Source of the DNA: CAZJYI01 sp964550025
Lineage (GTDB): Bacteria; Verrucomicrobiota; Kiritimatiellia; UBA8416; CAYOBW01
Direction of reading: 5' to 3'
NCBI GenBank assembly: GCA_964550025.1
Contig: CAZJYI010000180.1
Coordinates: 1-21,226 of the forward strand
DNA length: 21,226 nt
Positions 1 to 7,177 of this stretch are shown piece by piece. Within the stretch, counting starts at the first letter, position 1. Each line of letters opens with the position of its first letter. The position numbers were made by a program, and so were the translations under genes. The notes below the pieces were generated by a model. The model was not told where the DNA came from, did not search any database, and worked only from the letters and a program-made list of their open reading frames with translations.

Positions 1-1
1 C

Positions 2-706
2 CGCGACTTGGTTGAACGCAGCAAGGTTGACGGGCTGGTGCTGTGGTTGGCCGGGATGGATATGCAGCGGGAGGCGATCGCGTATATGCGGGAGCGGAAC
101 GTGCCGGTTGTCCTGGTGCCGGACTATGAACCAGAAGTCCACAAGGGCGTCCACACCGTGTCGGGCGCCGATGCCGGCGCGACGGCCGACGTGATCACGC
201 ATTTGCTGGGGCAGGGGCACCGTAAGATCGGGTTTGCAGGCGGTTTCGGTGACGGCGGTCAAAGTGTCCATCACCAACATCGCTACGAGGAGTATTGCCG
301 TAGTCTCAACATCGCCGGGCTGGCTCCACGAGAAGGGCTGCAGATTGGCGATTCGGAGAGCGCGCCGGAGACCGACCGCGAGCTGGTGGCGGCGCGGCGC
401 GAGGTGTCCGCCGTCTTCTGCGAGACCGACCGCGTGGCGGCGCTCATCCACCGCGTCTGCATTCGCGAGGGTATTCGCGTGCCGCACAACCTGGCCATCG
501 TGGGCTTCGACAACAGCGACATCGCCCGCTGGCTGGACCTGACCAGCGTGGAACAGCATTTCGAGAGGATAGGACGCAAGGCCGTCGAGGTATTGCTGGG
601 TGAGATTGAGGGCGACCTGACCGAGCCCGTGCATGAAGAAGTGACGGCGGAGCTGGTGATCAGGGGGAGTTCGAGGGGGCAGGAGTCAGGGGACAGTAAT
701 CAGTGA
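2..706 (+). CDS. AraR-like GntR/LacI hybrid regulator, 5' truncated by window edge
   Basis: This is the effector-binding part of a LacI-fold (periplasmic-binding-protein-like) transcription regulator; the frame is open from base 2, so the gene begins before the window and its DNA-binding domain is not visible. The first in-window start-like codon (TTG at 8) is internal. Visible LacI-type motifs are the GHRKIGFAGG strand, the AAxVFCETDRVAALIHRV-type segment and the C-terminal LAIVGFDNSDIARW motif. It is very similar to the regulator at 6081-7157, which carries a GntR-type winged helix, so this copy most likely had one too (inference). A 73-base stretch (494-566) is identical to 6963-7035 of that copy. 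The last residues (GQESGDSNQ) are low-complexity and the stop lies inside a period-7 repeat. It stands just upstream of the LamG/heparinase-esterase module and is probably its regulator. The sugar sensed is unknown. Confidence 0.85.
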   Translation, partial: RDLVERSKVDGLVLWLAGMDMQREAIAYMRERNVPVVLVPDYEPEVHKGVHTVSGADAGATADVITHLLGQGHRKIGFAGGFGDGGQSVHHQHRYEEYCRSLNIAGLAPREGLQIGDSESAPETDRELVAARREVSAVFCETDRVAALIHRVCIREGIRVPHNLAIVGFDNSDIARWLDLTSVEQHFERIGRKAVEVLLGEIEGDLTEPVHEEVTAELVIRGSSRGQESGDSNQ

Positions 707-724
707 TCGGTGATCGGTGATCAG
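697..724 (+). repeat. Heptanucleotide tandem repeat over regulator stop codon
   Basis: Four consecutive 7-base units, TAATCAG, TGATCGG, TGATCGG and TGATCAG. The TGA stop of the upstream regulator is the first three bases of the second unit. A repeat of the same period but another unit covers the stop of the paralogous regulator at 7150-7177. Confidence 0.8.
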
Positions 725-733
725 AAGTGAAGA

Positions 734-753
734 GTGTGGGTAGAGACCCACGC
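734..753 (+). terminator. Hairpin downstream of first regulator (weak terminator candidate)
   Basis: An 8-bp stem (GTGTGGGT / ACCCACGC, one G-U pair) closes an AGAG tetraloop at 742-745. It lies 28 bases after the regulator stop. No U-run follows on the plus strand (AAAATGA follows), so it is not a classic intrinsic terminator; it may be a 3' stabilising hairpin or a Rho-assisted end. Confidence 0.35.
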
Positions 754-769
754 AAAATGAGATAGAGAT

Positions 770-892
770 ATGAGCAACTGCTGCGACGAATTAGAGAAGA
801 AGGAATCCTTCAAGGGCTTGGTTGCCGATGTTCGCCTCTACGACGTGGCGCTATCCGATGAAGCCATCGCCAAGTTGGCGCGGAGAGAATAG
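770..892 (+). pseudogene. Orphan C-terminal piece of a LamG-like domain
   Basis: A 40-codon open frame from ATG 770 to TAG 890. Its residues 14-38 (SFKGLVADVRLYDVALSDEA and on) match the terminal strand of LamG/concanavalin-A-like jelly-roll domains (pattern F-x-G-x-(I/V)-DDVRIY-x-x-ALS-xx-EI). The rest of such a domain is missing, and the first dozen residues (MSNCCDELEKKE) do not look like part of it. No clear ribosome-binding site precedes the ATG. I read it as the 3' remnant of a deleted LamG protein gene lying between the regulator and the next gene. It could instead be a very small expressed protein; I think that unlikely. Confidence 0.5.
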
Positions 893-906
893 GGAGAGTG
901 AAGATC

Positions 907-1686
907 ATGAGGAACCAAAGACTCAAAGCAAATCCAGGCAAGGCATGGCTGGTGTGCAGTCTCGTCGTCGCCACGATCGGCCGGACGGGTGGCGCAGCCA
1001 AGCTTCGCTGCGACCACGACAGCCTGCAGGCAGCCTGGTTCAGCGAGCGCAAAGCCTCTCTCAGCGAGCGTGAACAGCAGCGTGATGCCAGACTACGCGA
1101 GCTGTGGGTCAGCGACGCCGCACTGCCGCCCCCCATTGTCCGTTACACTTTCGATGCGCCCTTCGGCTTCATCGAACCCAATGCCGCCGCTGCCGGCTAT
1201 GAAGCCCACGCCTGGCGCAACAATCATCAGTGTACCATCGCCAAGCGCGAACCCGGTCTCTTCGGCCGTGCCATCCGCCACGCCGGTCGCGGTGCCATCG
1301 ACACCCTCTTTCCGGCCGATAAAACCTCCACCGTCAGCTTCTGGATCAAACCTGAACGGCGATATGCCAAGTCGCTCTTTGGCGGGAGGGCTACCACGAT
1401 GTTGTCGGTCGCCGCGTCACCCCGCAGATGTACGACTACCTGTATGGTTGGATGCCCCAAGAGGAGCGATCCGTCATCCGGGGCGTTATCGCCGACGCCA
1501 CGGCCGACAAGTACAGCCTGGGCATGTACGGGGTGCCGGCGCACAATGCCCACATCTCCAACTGGGAGCCATGGATTACCGGGGAGCTGTTTATCGCCCT
1601 GGAGTCGATCTACGGCGAAAATGGTTTTGATCCGCGCGCGCACCAGGCCGCGGGTCGTGCGCTGGCGCTCACCGCTTCGAACATGA
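907..1686 (+). pseudogene. Secreted protein with N-terminal half of a LamG-like domain, frame broken
   Basis: ATG 907 is preceded by AGGGAG at about 10 bases; the in-frame GTG at 898 is too close to that site. Residues 1-35 form a signal peptide (basic start, hydrophobic AWLVCSLVVATIG, small residues GGAA). From about residue 77 the protein reads RYTFDAPFGF, then FGRAIRHAG, then TSTVSFWIKPE near residue 150, which is the usual first half of a LamG/concanavalin-A-like domain. After about position 1375 the frame is a proline/arginine/threonine-rich shadow of the heparinase-like frame, so the true protein ends there. I infer that this was the N-terminal carbohydrate-binding part of the polysaccharide lyase that follows, or of another secreted enzyme, joined by a deletion that also changed frame. 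Confidence 0.6.
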
Positions 1687-3134
1687 ACGGTCCGGAGGAC
1701 GGGGCGCACTTCGAGGGCATGGGCAAGAGCAACATTGGCGCCAGCCAGCTTTCCGTTCTCGCAAGGACCCAGCCTGTCGACGGGAAAATCGTGGCCGGCA
1801 GTGCCATGTTCAATCACCTCACCCGCTTCCGTTTCCACGCGGGGCTGCCCTGGGATCACAGCCGCTTCATGACCGACGAAAAGCTCGGCGGACTCAAACG
1901 CGCGGGAGGACCCGCGCTGAACGTGATGCACTACGCCTACCCGGACAACCCCATCCTGAACTATCTGAAACGTCTGCAGAACGAAGATGCCACCAAGTGG
2001 TCCGGCTGGAACTTGCGCGCCTTCGGACAGGAATCCTGGCTGTACACCGCGCCCTATGTGCAGGACTGGAAAGGACCGGCGGACCCGGCGGAGCACCTGG
2101 CGCAGGCCACTGCCAACGAGCCCCTCGGCTACTTCAGCCATTTTCGCGGGCAGATGATCAGTCGCGATCGCTGGGATGCGGATACGGTACAGCTTGTATT
2201 TATGCCGCGCGTCATTCGGGGAGGGCACTGGCAGCCCTGCCGTGGCTATTTCCGGGTGAATGCGCTCGGCCGGGAATGGTTTACCTTCCGCAGCTTTGCC
2301 AGCCACGAAAAGGCGGGACAGATTCCCGCCCGGAACTCCATCGTCACCGTGGACGGCGACGGACAGGATGTGACCACCGCCCGCCTGCTGCACTACGAAG
2401 GCGCAGCGGAGAACCTTGACGCGGTGTTCGACATCTGCACCGCTGATCTCACCGGCAGCTACCGCCACAGCGGTGATGCGTGGGCGACGATGAACGCCAC
2501 CCGCCTCGAGCCGGACGAACGTGCCTGGTTTGATGCGCCCAAGGGTTTGCTGCCTCACTCACTCAACGCCTTCCGACCCAAAGGGGCAGGTCCGATCACC
2601 CTGGAGGGGATCGACCTGGAAACCGTGCCGCCCGGGCAAAAGGAGTTCGCCTACGCCTACCGCAGCGTAGTGTTTGCTCGTGGCAAGCACCCCTACATCC
2701 TGATTCTCGACGATTTCAAAAAGGACGACGAGGCCCACGAGTACACCTGGAACGCGGCGTTGCCCAAGGATCTGATGGCCCCTGTATCCCATCGTCTTCA
2801 GGGCACCCACGCGCTGATCACCGACCCCACGCAGCCGGAACGCCGTCTGCTCGTCCAGATGCTGGCGCATGAGGGTGAGGGTGCGTTCGCCCTGGAGCCC
2901 GTCTACAGCCGTCACGACAAGAAGAACACGGACCTGATCAACCTCTGCTTCAAGAGCCGGTCCGCGGGCCAGCGTTTCCGCGCCCTGATCTACCCCCACC
3001 GCAAAGGCGCGCCTATGCCCGTGGTCGAGAGCAAAGGCGGCAGCTTCACCATCACCATCGGAGAACAGGTGGACGAGCTGACCGTGAGCCGCGACGCGAA
3101 AGGCCGGCAGCAGGTGCGGATGGGGAGACAATAG
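1428..3134 (+). CDS. Heparinase II/III-like polysaccharide lyase, N-terminus lost
   Basis: Probable polysaccharide lyase that cleaves uronate-containing glycans by beta-elimination outside the cytoplasm. The frame is open from 1356, with recognisable sequence from about 1380 (GYHDVVGRRVTPQ, then MYDYLYGWMP); ATG 1428 is only the first available start and lacks a good ribosome-binding site. Residues 1-200 resemble the end of the alpha/alpha toroid (NWEPW, EDGAHFEGMGK). From about residue 235 a beta-rich domain like the heparinase II/III C-terminal domain follows (SRDRWDADTVQLVFMPR, then GYFRVNALGREWF, where the family usually has an H-rich GRE stretch). Roughly 150 N-terminal residues of the family are absent and a LamG half-domain precedes in another frame, so the gene looks broken or misassembled. 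The esterase at 3136 follows after one base. The polysaccharide substrate cannot be told. Confidence 0.65.
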   Translation: MYDYLYGWMPQEERSVIRGVIADATADKYSLGMYGVPAHNAHISNWEPWITGELFIALESIYGENGFDPRAHQAAGRALALTASNMNGPEDGAHFEGMGKSNIGASQLSVLARTQPVDGKIVAGSAMFNHLTRFRFHAGLPWDHSRFMTDEKLGGLKRAGGPALNVMHYAYPDNPILNYLKRLQNEDATKWSGWNLRAFGQESWLYTAPYVQDWKGPADPAEHLAQATANEPLGYFSHFRGQMISRDRWDADTVQLVFMPRVIRGGHWQPCRGYFRVNALGREWFTFRSFASHEKAGQIPARNSIVTVDGDGQDVTTARLLHYEGAAENLDAVFDICTADLTGSYRHSGDAWATMNATRLEPDERAWFDAPKGLLPHSLNAFRPKGAGPITLEGIDLETVPPGQKEFAYAYRSVVFARGKHPYILILDDFKKDDEAHEYTWNAALPKDLMAPVSHRLQGTHALITDPTQPERRLLVQMLAHEGEGAFALEPVYSRHDKKNTDLINLCFKSRSAGQRFRALIYPHRKGAPMPVVESKGGSFTITIGEQVDELTVSRDAKGRQQVRMGRQ

Positions 3135-3135
3135 C

Positions 3136-4377
3136 ATGCTGTCCAGGCTCTGTCTTTTCAATCTGGTCCTGTGTACGGCAACCCTCGCCGCCGCCGAATG
3201 GCAATGGGCCGTGGATACGGGGGTGAAGACGCATGGGAAGGCGTTTCTCTGGATTGCGCCCGAGTGCGAGCAGGTCCGTGGACTGATTGTCGGTCAGCAG
3301 GTGATCCTGGAGAAGGTGGCGCTGGAGGACCCACAGGTGAGAGCCGCGGCGGCGCGGCAGGACCTGGCCATCGCTTTCATCGTGCCGGCGGCGATCGGCT
3401 ACGACGATTTCGGACGGGATGGCAGAGGCGCGGCAACGTTCCAGGGCATTCTGGACCAGCTCGCGGACGTCTCGGGCTATGCGGAGATCACGAACGCGCC
3501 GTTCCTGACCATCGGTCACAGCGGCGGAGCCCTCTTTGCCTGGCGTGCCGCTTACTGGAAACCTGAGCGCTGCTTCGGCGTGATCGGGCTGCATGCCGCC
3601 CCCATTGGCCCGCCGGCTCTCGACCCAAAGGCGCAGCTCAATGGCGTACCGGTGCTGGTCATCACCGGCCAATACGAGACGTGGAATCCAGAGGAATCTG
3701 CCGAACACCACTGGCGCTGGTGCCGTCGCGACATGCTGGCCTGGCGTGCCAAGTGGCAGAGCTTCCTCGGCAGCGTGCTGGTGCAGCCGGGGGCGGGGCA
3801 TTTCAACTGGGATCAAGAGCTGGCCGGCTACGTGGCGATGTTTGTTGAGAAGGCGGCGGTGGCGCGCATCCCGCAGGCGCAAGCGCCCGCGGGTGAGCTA
3901 CCGCTGCTCCGTGAGTTGGCTTGCGAGGACGGATGGCTCAGCGATCACACCTTGACGACACCGGTGCGGCATGCGACGGCGGCTTACAGCGACTACACCG
4001 GCGACCCGAGCATGGCCTTCTGGCATCTGGACGAGGAGCTGGCCAGGGCAAACGTGGCCTACGGCACCTCGGATCACGGAAAGCAACCCCAGCTCATCGG
4101 TTTCGTTGACGAAGGCAAGACTCTCGATCCGGCTTGGATTCAGAGCGTCAAATTTCGGCCGCTTGACGATGGGTTGACGGTGAAAGTGGCGGCAGACTTC
4201 GTGGCGACGCCGACGCCGAACTTTGTGAACGCCGGCTTCCCCGAGAAGCTGGGGCATGCCAGGGGACCGATCCAGTTCCAACTCTTCGGCGGCTGGAGTG
4301 GCGGCGGGGAGCAGGTCGGGCCACTCGTGCAGTCGGCTGAACCGGTTGAGCAGACCTTTCTGATTCTGGAGCCGTAA
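3136..4377 (+). CDS. Secreted alpha/beta hydrolase (putative carbohydrate esterase)
   Basis: A 413-residue protein with a signal peptide (residues 1-20, ending LAAA before EW). The nucleophile elbow G-H-S-G-G puts the catalytic serine at residue 129, and the histidine is probably His222 in GAGHFNW, at the usual spacing; the acid residue is likely near 187-195 (VLVITGQYETW). The strand-plus-elbow and the ITGQ segment fit alpha/beta hydrolases of the dienelactone-hydrolase/esterase type. Residues about 255-413 form a further region with no family I recognise. ATG 3136 is one base after the lyase stop, with GGGGAGA about eight bases upstream, so the two genes are translationally coupled. From context it may remove ester groups from the polysaccharide that the lyase cuts; this is inference. 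Confidence 0.75.
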   Translation: MLSRLCLFNLVLCTATLAAAEWQWAVDTGVKTHGKAFLWIAPECEQVRGLIVGQQVILEKVALEDPQVRAAAARQDLAIAFIVPAAIGYDDFGRDGRGAATFQGILDQLADVSGYAEITNAPFLTIGHSGGALFAWRAAYWKPERCFGVIGLHAAPIGPPALDPKAQLNGVPVLVITGQYETWNPEESAEHHWRWCRRDMLAWRAKWQSFLGSVLVQPGAGHFNWDQELAGYVAMFVEKAAVARIPQAQAPAGELPLLRELACEDGWLSDHTLTTPVRHATAAYSDYTGDPSMAFWHLDEELARANVAYGTSDHGKQPQLIGFVDEGKTLDPAWIQSVKFRPLDDGLTVKVAADFVATPTPNFVNAGFPEKLGHARGPIQFQLFGGWSGGGEQVGPLVQSAEPVEQTFLILEP

Positions 4378-4394
4378 TGAGCGCCGGGCAATCT

Positions 4395-4429
4395 GAAGCC
4401 TTGCTCCCAGGGCAGGATGCGCGGGCTTC
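4395..4429. terminator. Inverted repeat between convergent genes
   Basis: GAAGCC (4395-4400) and GGCTTC (4424-4429) form a 6-bp stem across 23 bases, in the 52-bp gap between the convergent esterase and ATPase genes. There is no U-run on either side, so a bidirectional terminator is only possible. Confidence 0.25.
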
Positions 4430-5791
4430 TCATTCGAACAGCGTCCCTCCGTCCAGGAGAGAATCCAGGCACGCAGACAAGCGCGACGCCAGGAAGTAGG
4501 GCAGGCTATACAGCGTAAAGGGCGTACCGCCCGGGGTGCGGAGCTGTTCTTCCGCGAAGGCTCCGGCATACAGGCGAACAGCGTACGGCTGTTCTGCCGC
4601 GTCGATAAAGGCGGCCAATGAGCGCAGGCGCCCGGCTTTGCCTGCCTTCACTTCCACCGGGACAGCCTGGCCGCGATGAGCAATGATGAAGTCCACCTCC
4701 GCGTTGGATTGGCTTTTCTCACGTACCCAGAAGCCTGGCTTGTGGAGCAGGCTTGGACGACTGCTGAGCAGCTCCTGTCCCACCACGTGTTCGGCCACCA
4801 GGCCACGATAGAACGCGTGCAGATCCGCGTGCAGCAGGTGCTGGTCCTGAAGCTGCGCAAAGTAGTTCAGCAGGCCGGTGTCGAGAAACTGCAGGCGAGG
4901 GCTCTTGCGTTGGTCCTGGCGGAGGGGGAGCTGCGTTGCCGTCGTCGGATACAGGAGATGTATTAGCAAGGCCTTCTCGAGCGTCCGCATGGCTTCCGCC
5001 ACTTCGCGGGACCGGTAGTTGGACTGTCCGAATCCCGCGAACTTGATGCGGCTGCCTGCCTCCAGCGGAGCACTGCGTATGCAGTGGTCGAGCACGCGTG
5101 CGAGGGTCTCGTTGCGAGCATACTTGGGAACGTCGTCCACGTAGGACTGCAGCAACGATTCATAGACTTCCTGCAAACCAACCGGGTCACGCGTCTGTGC
5201 GTACTTGGCGACGACTTCCGGCATGCCGCCCACCAGAGCGTAGCAGTGGAACAGCTCCATCAGCCTCCCGACCGCATGGGTCGGCACCGGCAGTTGCGCC
5301 AGGGCATCTGCCGCCGCGGTCTCCTCCAGCGCCGTCAAGAACTCGGCAAACGACAGGGGGTACATCACCAGGTGCCGCACCCGACCAACCGGGAATTCCA
5401 CCTCGGCCTTGGCCAATGCCACCTCGAGCAGCGAGCCAGCCCCAACGACGCACAGCTCGGGCATGTCTTCGCAGAAGTACCGTAGCGCCTGGACCGCCGC
5501 CGGACTCCCCTGAATCTCATCCAGAAACAACAGCGTGCTTTCGGGACGAGCCGTAATCCGCTCACGCAAGGCTGCGGCCTGATAGACCTGTCCTGCATCC
5601 AGTCCCTTTTCAAAGAGCGCCCGGTCGCCCGCTCGCTCCAGGTTGAGCTCGATGAAATGCTCGAACTGCTTGCCGAACCGCCGAACCGCCACCGTCTTGC
5701 CGACCTGCCGCGCCCCTCGCACGAGCATAGGCTTCCGACCGCCTGCGGCTCGCCACGCGGCCAAACGCTCTTCGGTCATCCGATGGAACAT
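4430..5791 (-). CDS. AAA+ ATPase with DUF4143 domain (COG1373 type)
   Basis: A 453-residue, full-length member of the widespread ATP-binding family with an N-terminal AAA domain and C-terminal DUF4143. Walker A is GARQVGKT at residues 26-33, and Walker B is TLLFLDEIQ with DE at 91-92. The C-terminal part has the EVDFII (365-370) and VEVKAG (379-384) pair typical of the PD-(D/E)xK-like fold in DUF4143. The role of the family is not settled; members are common in mobile or variable genome regions. ATG 5791 is supported by AGGAGAGG seven bases upstream. A perfect palindrome (5807-5820) abuts that site. The gene is opposite in strand to its neighbours and separates the two regulator modules, so it seems an independent insertion unrelated to sugar metabolism. 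Confidence 0.88.
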   Translation of the reverse strand: MFHRMTEERLAAWRAAGGRKPMLVRGARQVGKTVAVRRFGKQFEHFIELNLERAGDRALFEKGLDAGQVYQAAALRERITARPESTLLFLDEIQGSPAAVQALRYFCEDMPELCVVGAGSLLEVALAKAEVEFPVGRVRHLVMYPLSFAEFLTALEETAAADALAQLPVPTHAVGRLMELFHCYALVGGMPEVVAKYAQTRDPVGLQEVYESLLQSYVDDVPKYARNETLARVLDHCIRSAPLEAGSRIKFAGFGQSNYRSREVAEAMRTLEKALLIHLLYPTTATQLPLRQDQRKSPRLQFLDTGLLNYFAQLQDQHLLHADLHAFYRGLVAEHVVGQELLSSRPSLLHKPGFWVREKSQSNAEVDFIIAHRGQAVPVEVKAGKAGRLRSLAAFIDAAEQPYAVRLYAGAFAEEQLRTPGGTPFTLYSLPYFLASRLSACLDSLLDGGTLFE

Positions 5792-5806
5792 TGCCAGCCT
5801 CTCCTT

Positions 5807-5820
5807 TTGTTACATAACAA
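5807..5820 (-). promoter_or_regulatory. Perfect palindrome at ATPase 5' leader (operator candidate)
   Basis: TTGTTA-CA-TAACAA, two 6-base arms round a 2-base centre, directly before the Shine-Dalgarno of the minus-strand ATPase gene. Further upstream on the minus strand lies a possible sigma70-type promoter, TTGCAA, 17 bases, AATATT, which would place the palindrome near or just after the transcription start. This fits an autoregulatory operator or a short mRNA hairpin next to the ribosome-binding site. Confidence 0.45.
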
Positions 5821-5921
5821 GGGCAATATTGCGCGAATCGTGTTGTATTGCAAGCCTAATAGACCTGTATGCACACGCAAACCAAGCCCAATGAGTTCCA
5901 GCGCCTGTTATCCCGCACAGA

Positions 5922-5935
5922 AATCCGCAATCCGC
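5922..5935 (+). repeat. Two-unit heptad AATCCGC repeat
   Basis: Two tandem AATCCGC units in the divergent region between the ATPase and the second regulator. This is another period-7 repeat, with a different unit from those at 697-724 and 7150-7177. The remainder of the 289-bp gap 5792-6080 holds the ATPase leader and no gene that I can support. Confidence 0.5.
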
Positions 5936-6080
5936 AGCGCATCGCGCCATGGGGCCCGACCCGCCGGTCATCGCTAGGTTTCTGTCTGTTGCCCCTTGCC
6001 GCGCCTGCGTCGATCCTCCCCCGGAAATAGGCGCGAAGATTCTGCTTGGGCTCGTGCGATGTGTTCTGTACTGTGCTCGC

Positions 6081-7157
6081 ATGACATTGAGCATGACATC
6101 TTCTCCGGTGGGTAAGTCGGGCGAGTTTGCTGAGGTGATCCGCAAGCGGATTGACGACGGGGTCTATGCATCGCGTCTTCCCACAATCGATACGTTTGTC
6201 CGTGAGACGGGGCTGAATAATCGCACCGTGATACGGGGTCTCGCTCTGCTTGAGCAGGAGGGGCTCGTCAAACGCAAGCCCAGCGTCGGGACCTTTGTGA
6301 CCCGTCTGAAGCGCGAGCGTACCCACACGATCGGGGCGGTGTTCGGTGGCACTACTGCGCCTCTCGGGGCACAACTTGCGGCAGGCATGCAGGTAGGGGC
6401 GGACGCCGCACGCCACGGGCTCACCCTGAGCGGCTACGGACGTGTCACAGACACGCAGTTCGCCCGCGTGAAGGACCTGGTGGAACGCAGCAAGGTCGAC
6501 GGGCTGCTGTTGTGGTTTCAGAGGGTGGATGTTGAGCGTGAGGCCATCGCGTATCTGCATGAACAGAACGTGCCGTTTGTCCTGGTTCCGCGCTATGAAC
6601 CGGAGATCCACAAGGACGTCCACACGGTGTCGGGTGCCGAAGCCGGCGCCACCGCGGATGTGATGACGCATCTGCTGGGGTGGGGGCACCGCGAGATTGC
6701 CTTTGCCGGAAGTTTCAATGACGCCAGGCAGGCCTTCATTCACCACCATCGCTATGAGCAGTATTGCCATAGCTGCAAGATCGCCGGGCTGACGCCACGC
6801 GAGGGGCTGCGCATCGGCGATGCCCAGAGCGCGCCGGAGTCCGATCGTGCGTTGGTTGCCGCGCTGCGCGAGGTGTCCGCCGTCATCTGCGGAACCGACC
6901 GCGTGGCGGCGCTCATCCACCGCGTCTGCGCCCGGCACAGCATCGGCGTGCCGCACGACCTCGCCATCGTGGGCTTCGACAACAGCGACATCGCCCGCTG
7001 GCTGGACCTGACCAGCGTGGAACAGCATTTCGAGACGATCGGACGCAAGGCCGTCGAGGTCTTGCTCGGCGAGATCGAAGGCAACCTGACCGAGCCCGTG
7101 CATGAGGAAGTGGAAGCGGAGCTGGTGGTGAGGGGGAGCTCGGGGGGAAGGAGTTAG
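6081..7157 (+). CDS. AraR-like GntR/LacI hybrid transcription regulator
   Basis: A 358-residue regulator if ATG 6081 is the start. Residues about 13-70 form a GntR-type winged helix (EFAEVIRKRIDDG, LPTIDTFVRETGLNNRTVIR, LLEQEGLVKRKPSVGTFV). Residues about 78-350 form a LacI-type effector domain (HTIGAVFGG, then GWGHREIAFAG, then LAIVGFDNSDIARW). This domain order is that of Bacillus AraR, which represses arabinose genes until the sugar binds. The frame stays open upstream to 5949, but that stretch is cysteine/proline-rich and not like the family. A second in-frame ATG at 6093 is equally possible because GCATGACAT is repeated at 6079-6087 and 6091-6099; neither has a strong ribosome-binding site. 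It is paralogous to the truncated copy at the left edge and stands before the adhesin/GH36 genes. It probably controls them and perhaps itself. Confidence 0.87.
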   Translation: MTLSMTSSPVGKSGEFAEVIRKRIDDGVYASRLPTIDTFVRETGLNNRTVIRGLALLEQEGLVKRKPSVGTFVTRLKRERTHTIGAVFGGTTAPLGAQLAAGMQVGADAARHGLTLSGYGRVTDTQFARVKDLVERSKVDGLLLWFQRVDVEREAIAYLHEQNVPFVLVPRYEPEIHKDVHTVSGAEAGATADVMTHLLGWGHREIAFAGSFNDARQAFIHHHRYEQYCHSCKIAGLTPREGLRIGDAQSAPESDRALVAALREVSAVICGTDRVAALIHRVCARHSIGVPHDLAIVGFDNSDIARWLDLTSVEQHFETIGRKAVEVLLGEIEGNLTEPVHEEVEAELVVRGSSGGRS

Positions 7158-7177
7158 GAGTTAGGCGTTAGGCGTTA
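7150..7177 (+). repeat. Heptanucleotide tandem repeat over second regulator stop codon
   Basis: Four 7-base units, GGAGTTA twice then GGCGTTA twice. The TAG stop (7155-7157) spans the first unit boundary. An opposite-strand copy of the unit occurs at 7439-7449 (CTAATGCCTAA), giving an 11-base near-perfect inverted pair around the non-coding stretch. Confidence 0.8.

Noticed and set aside
697..724. CRISPR array
   Set aside because: The units are 7 bases with no spacers, which is a simple tandem repeat.
1356..1430. Programmed frameshift joining the LamG and lyase frames
   Set aside because: No slippery heptamer or following pseudoknot is evident, and about 150 lyase residues are missing, which a frameshift alone cannot explain.
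1227..2558. Long minus-strand open frame (443 codons) inside the lyase gene
   Set aside because: It is the antisense of a recognisable protein, rich in Val, Gly, Arg and His, with no family motif; a GC-rich shadow.
4430..5791. Transposase or defence-system ATPase
   Set aside because: Motifs match the common AAA/DUF4143 family; no transposase catalytic motif, terminal repeats or partner defence genes are next to it.
5949..6080. N-terminal extension of the second regulator to ATG 5949
   Set aside because: The 44 extra residues are Cys/Pro-rich and precede the normal family start; no ribosome-binding site is visible.
5856..7103. Long minus-strand open frame (415 codons) across the second regulator
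   Set aside because: It is antisense to a clear GntR/LacI regulator and has no domain of its own.
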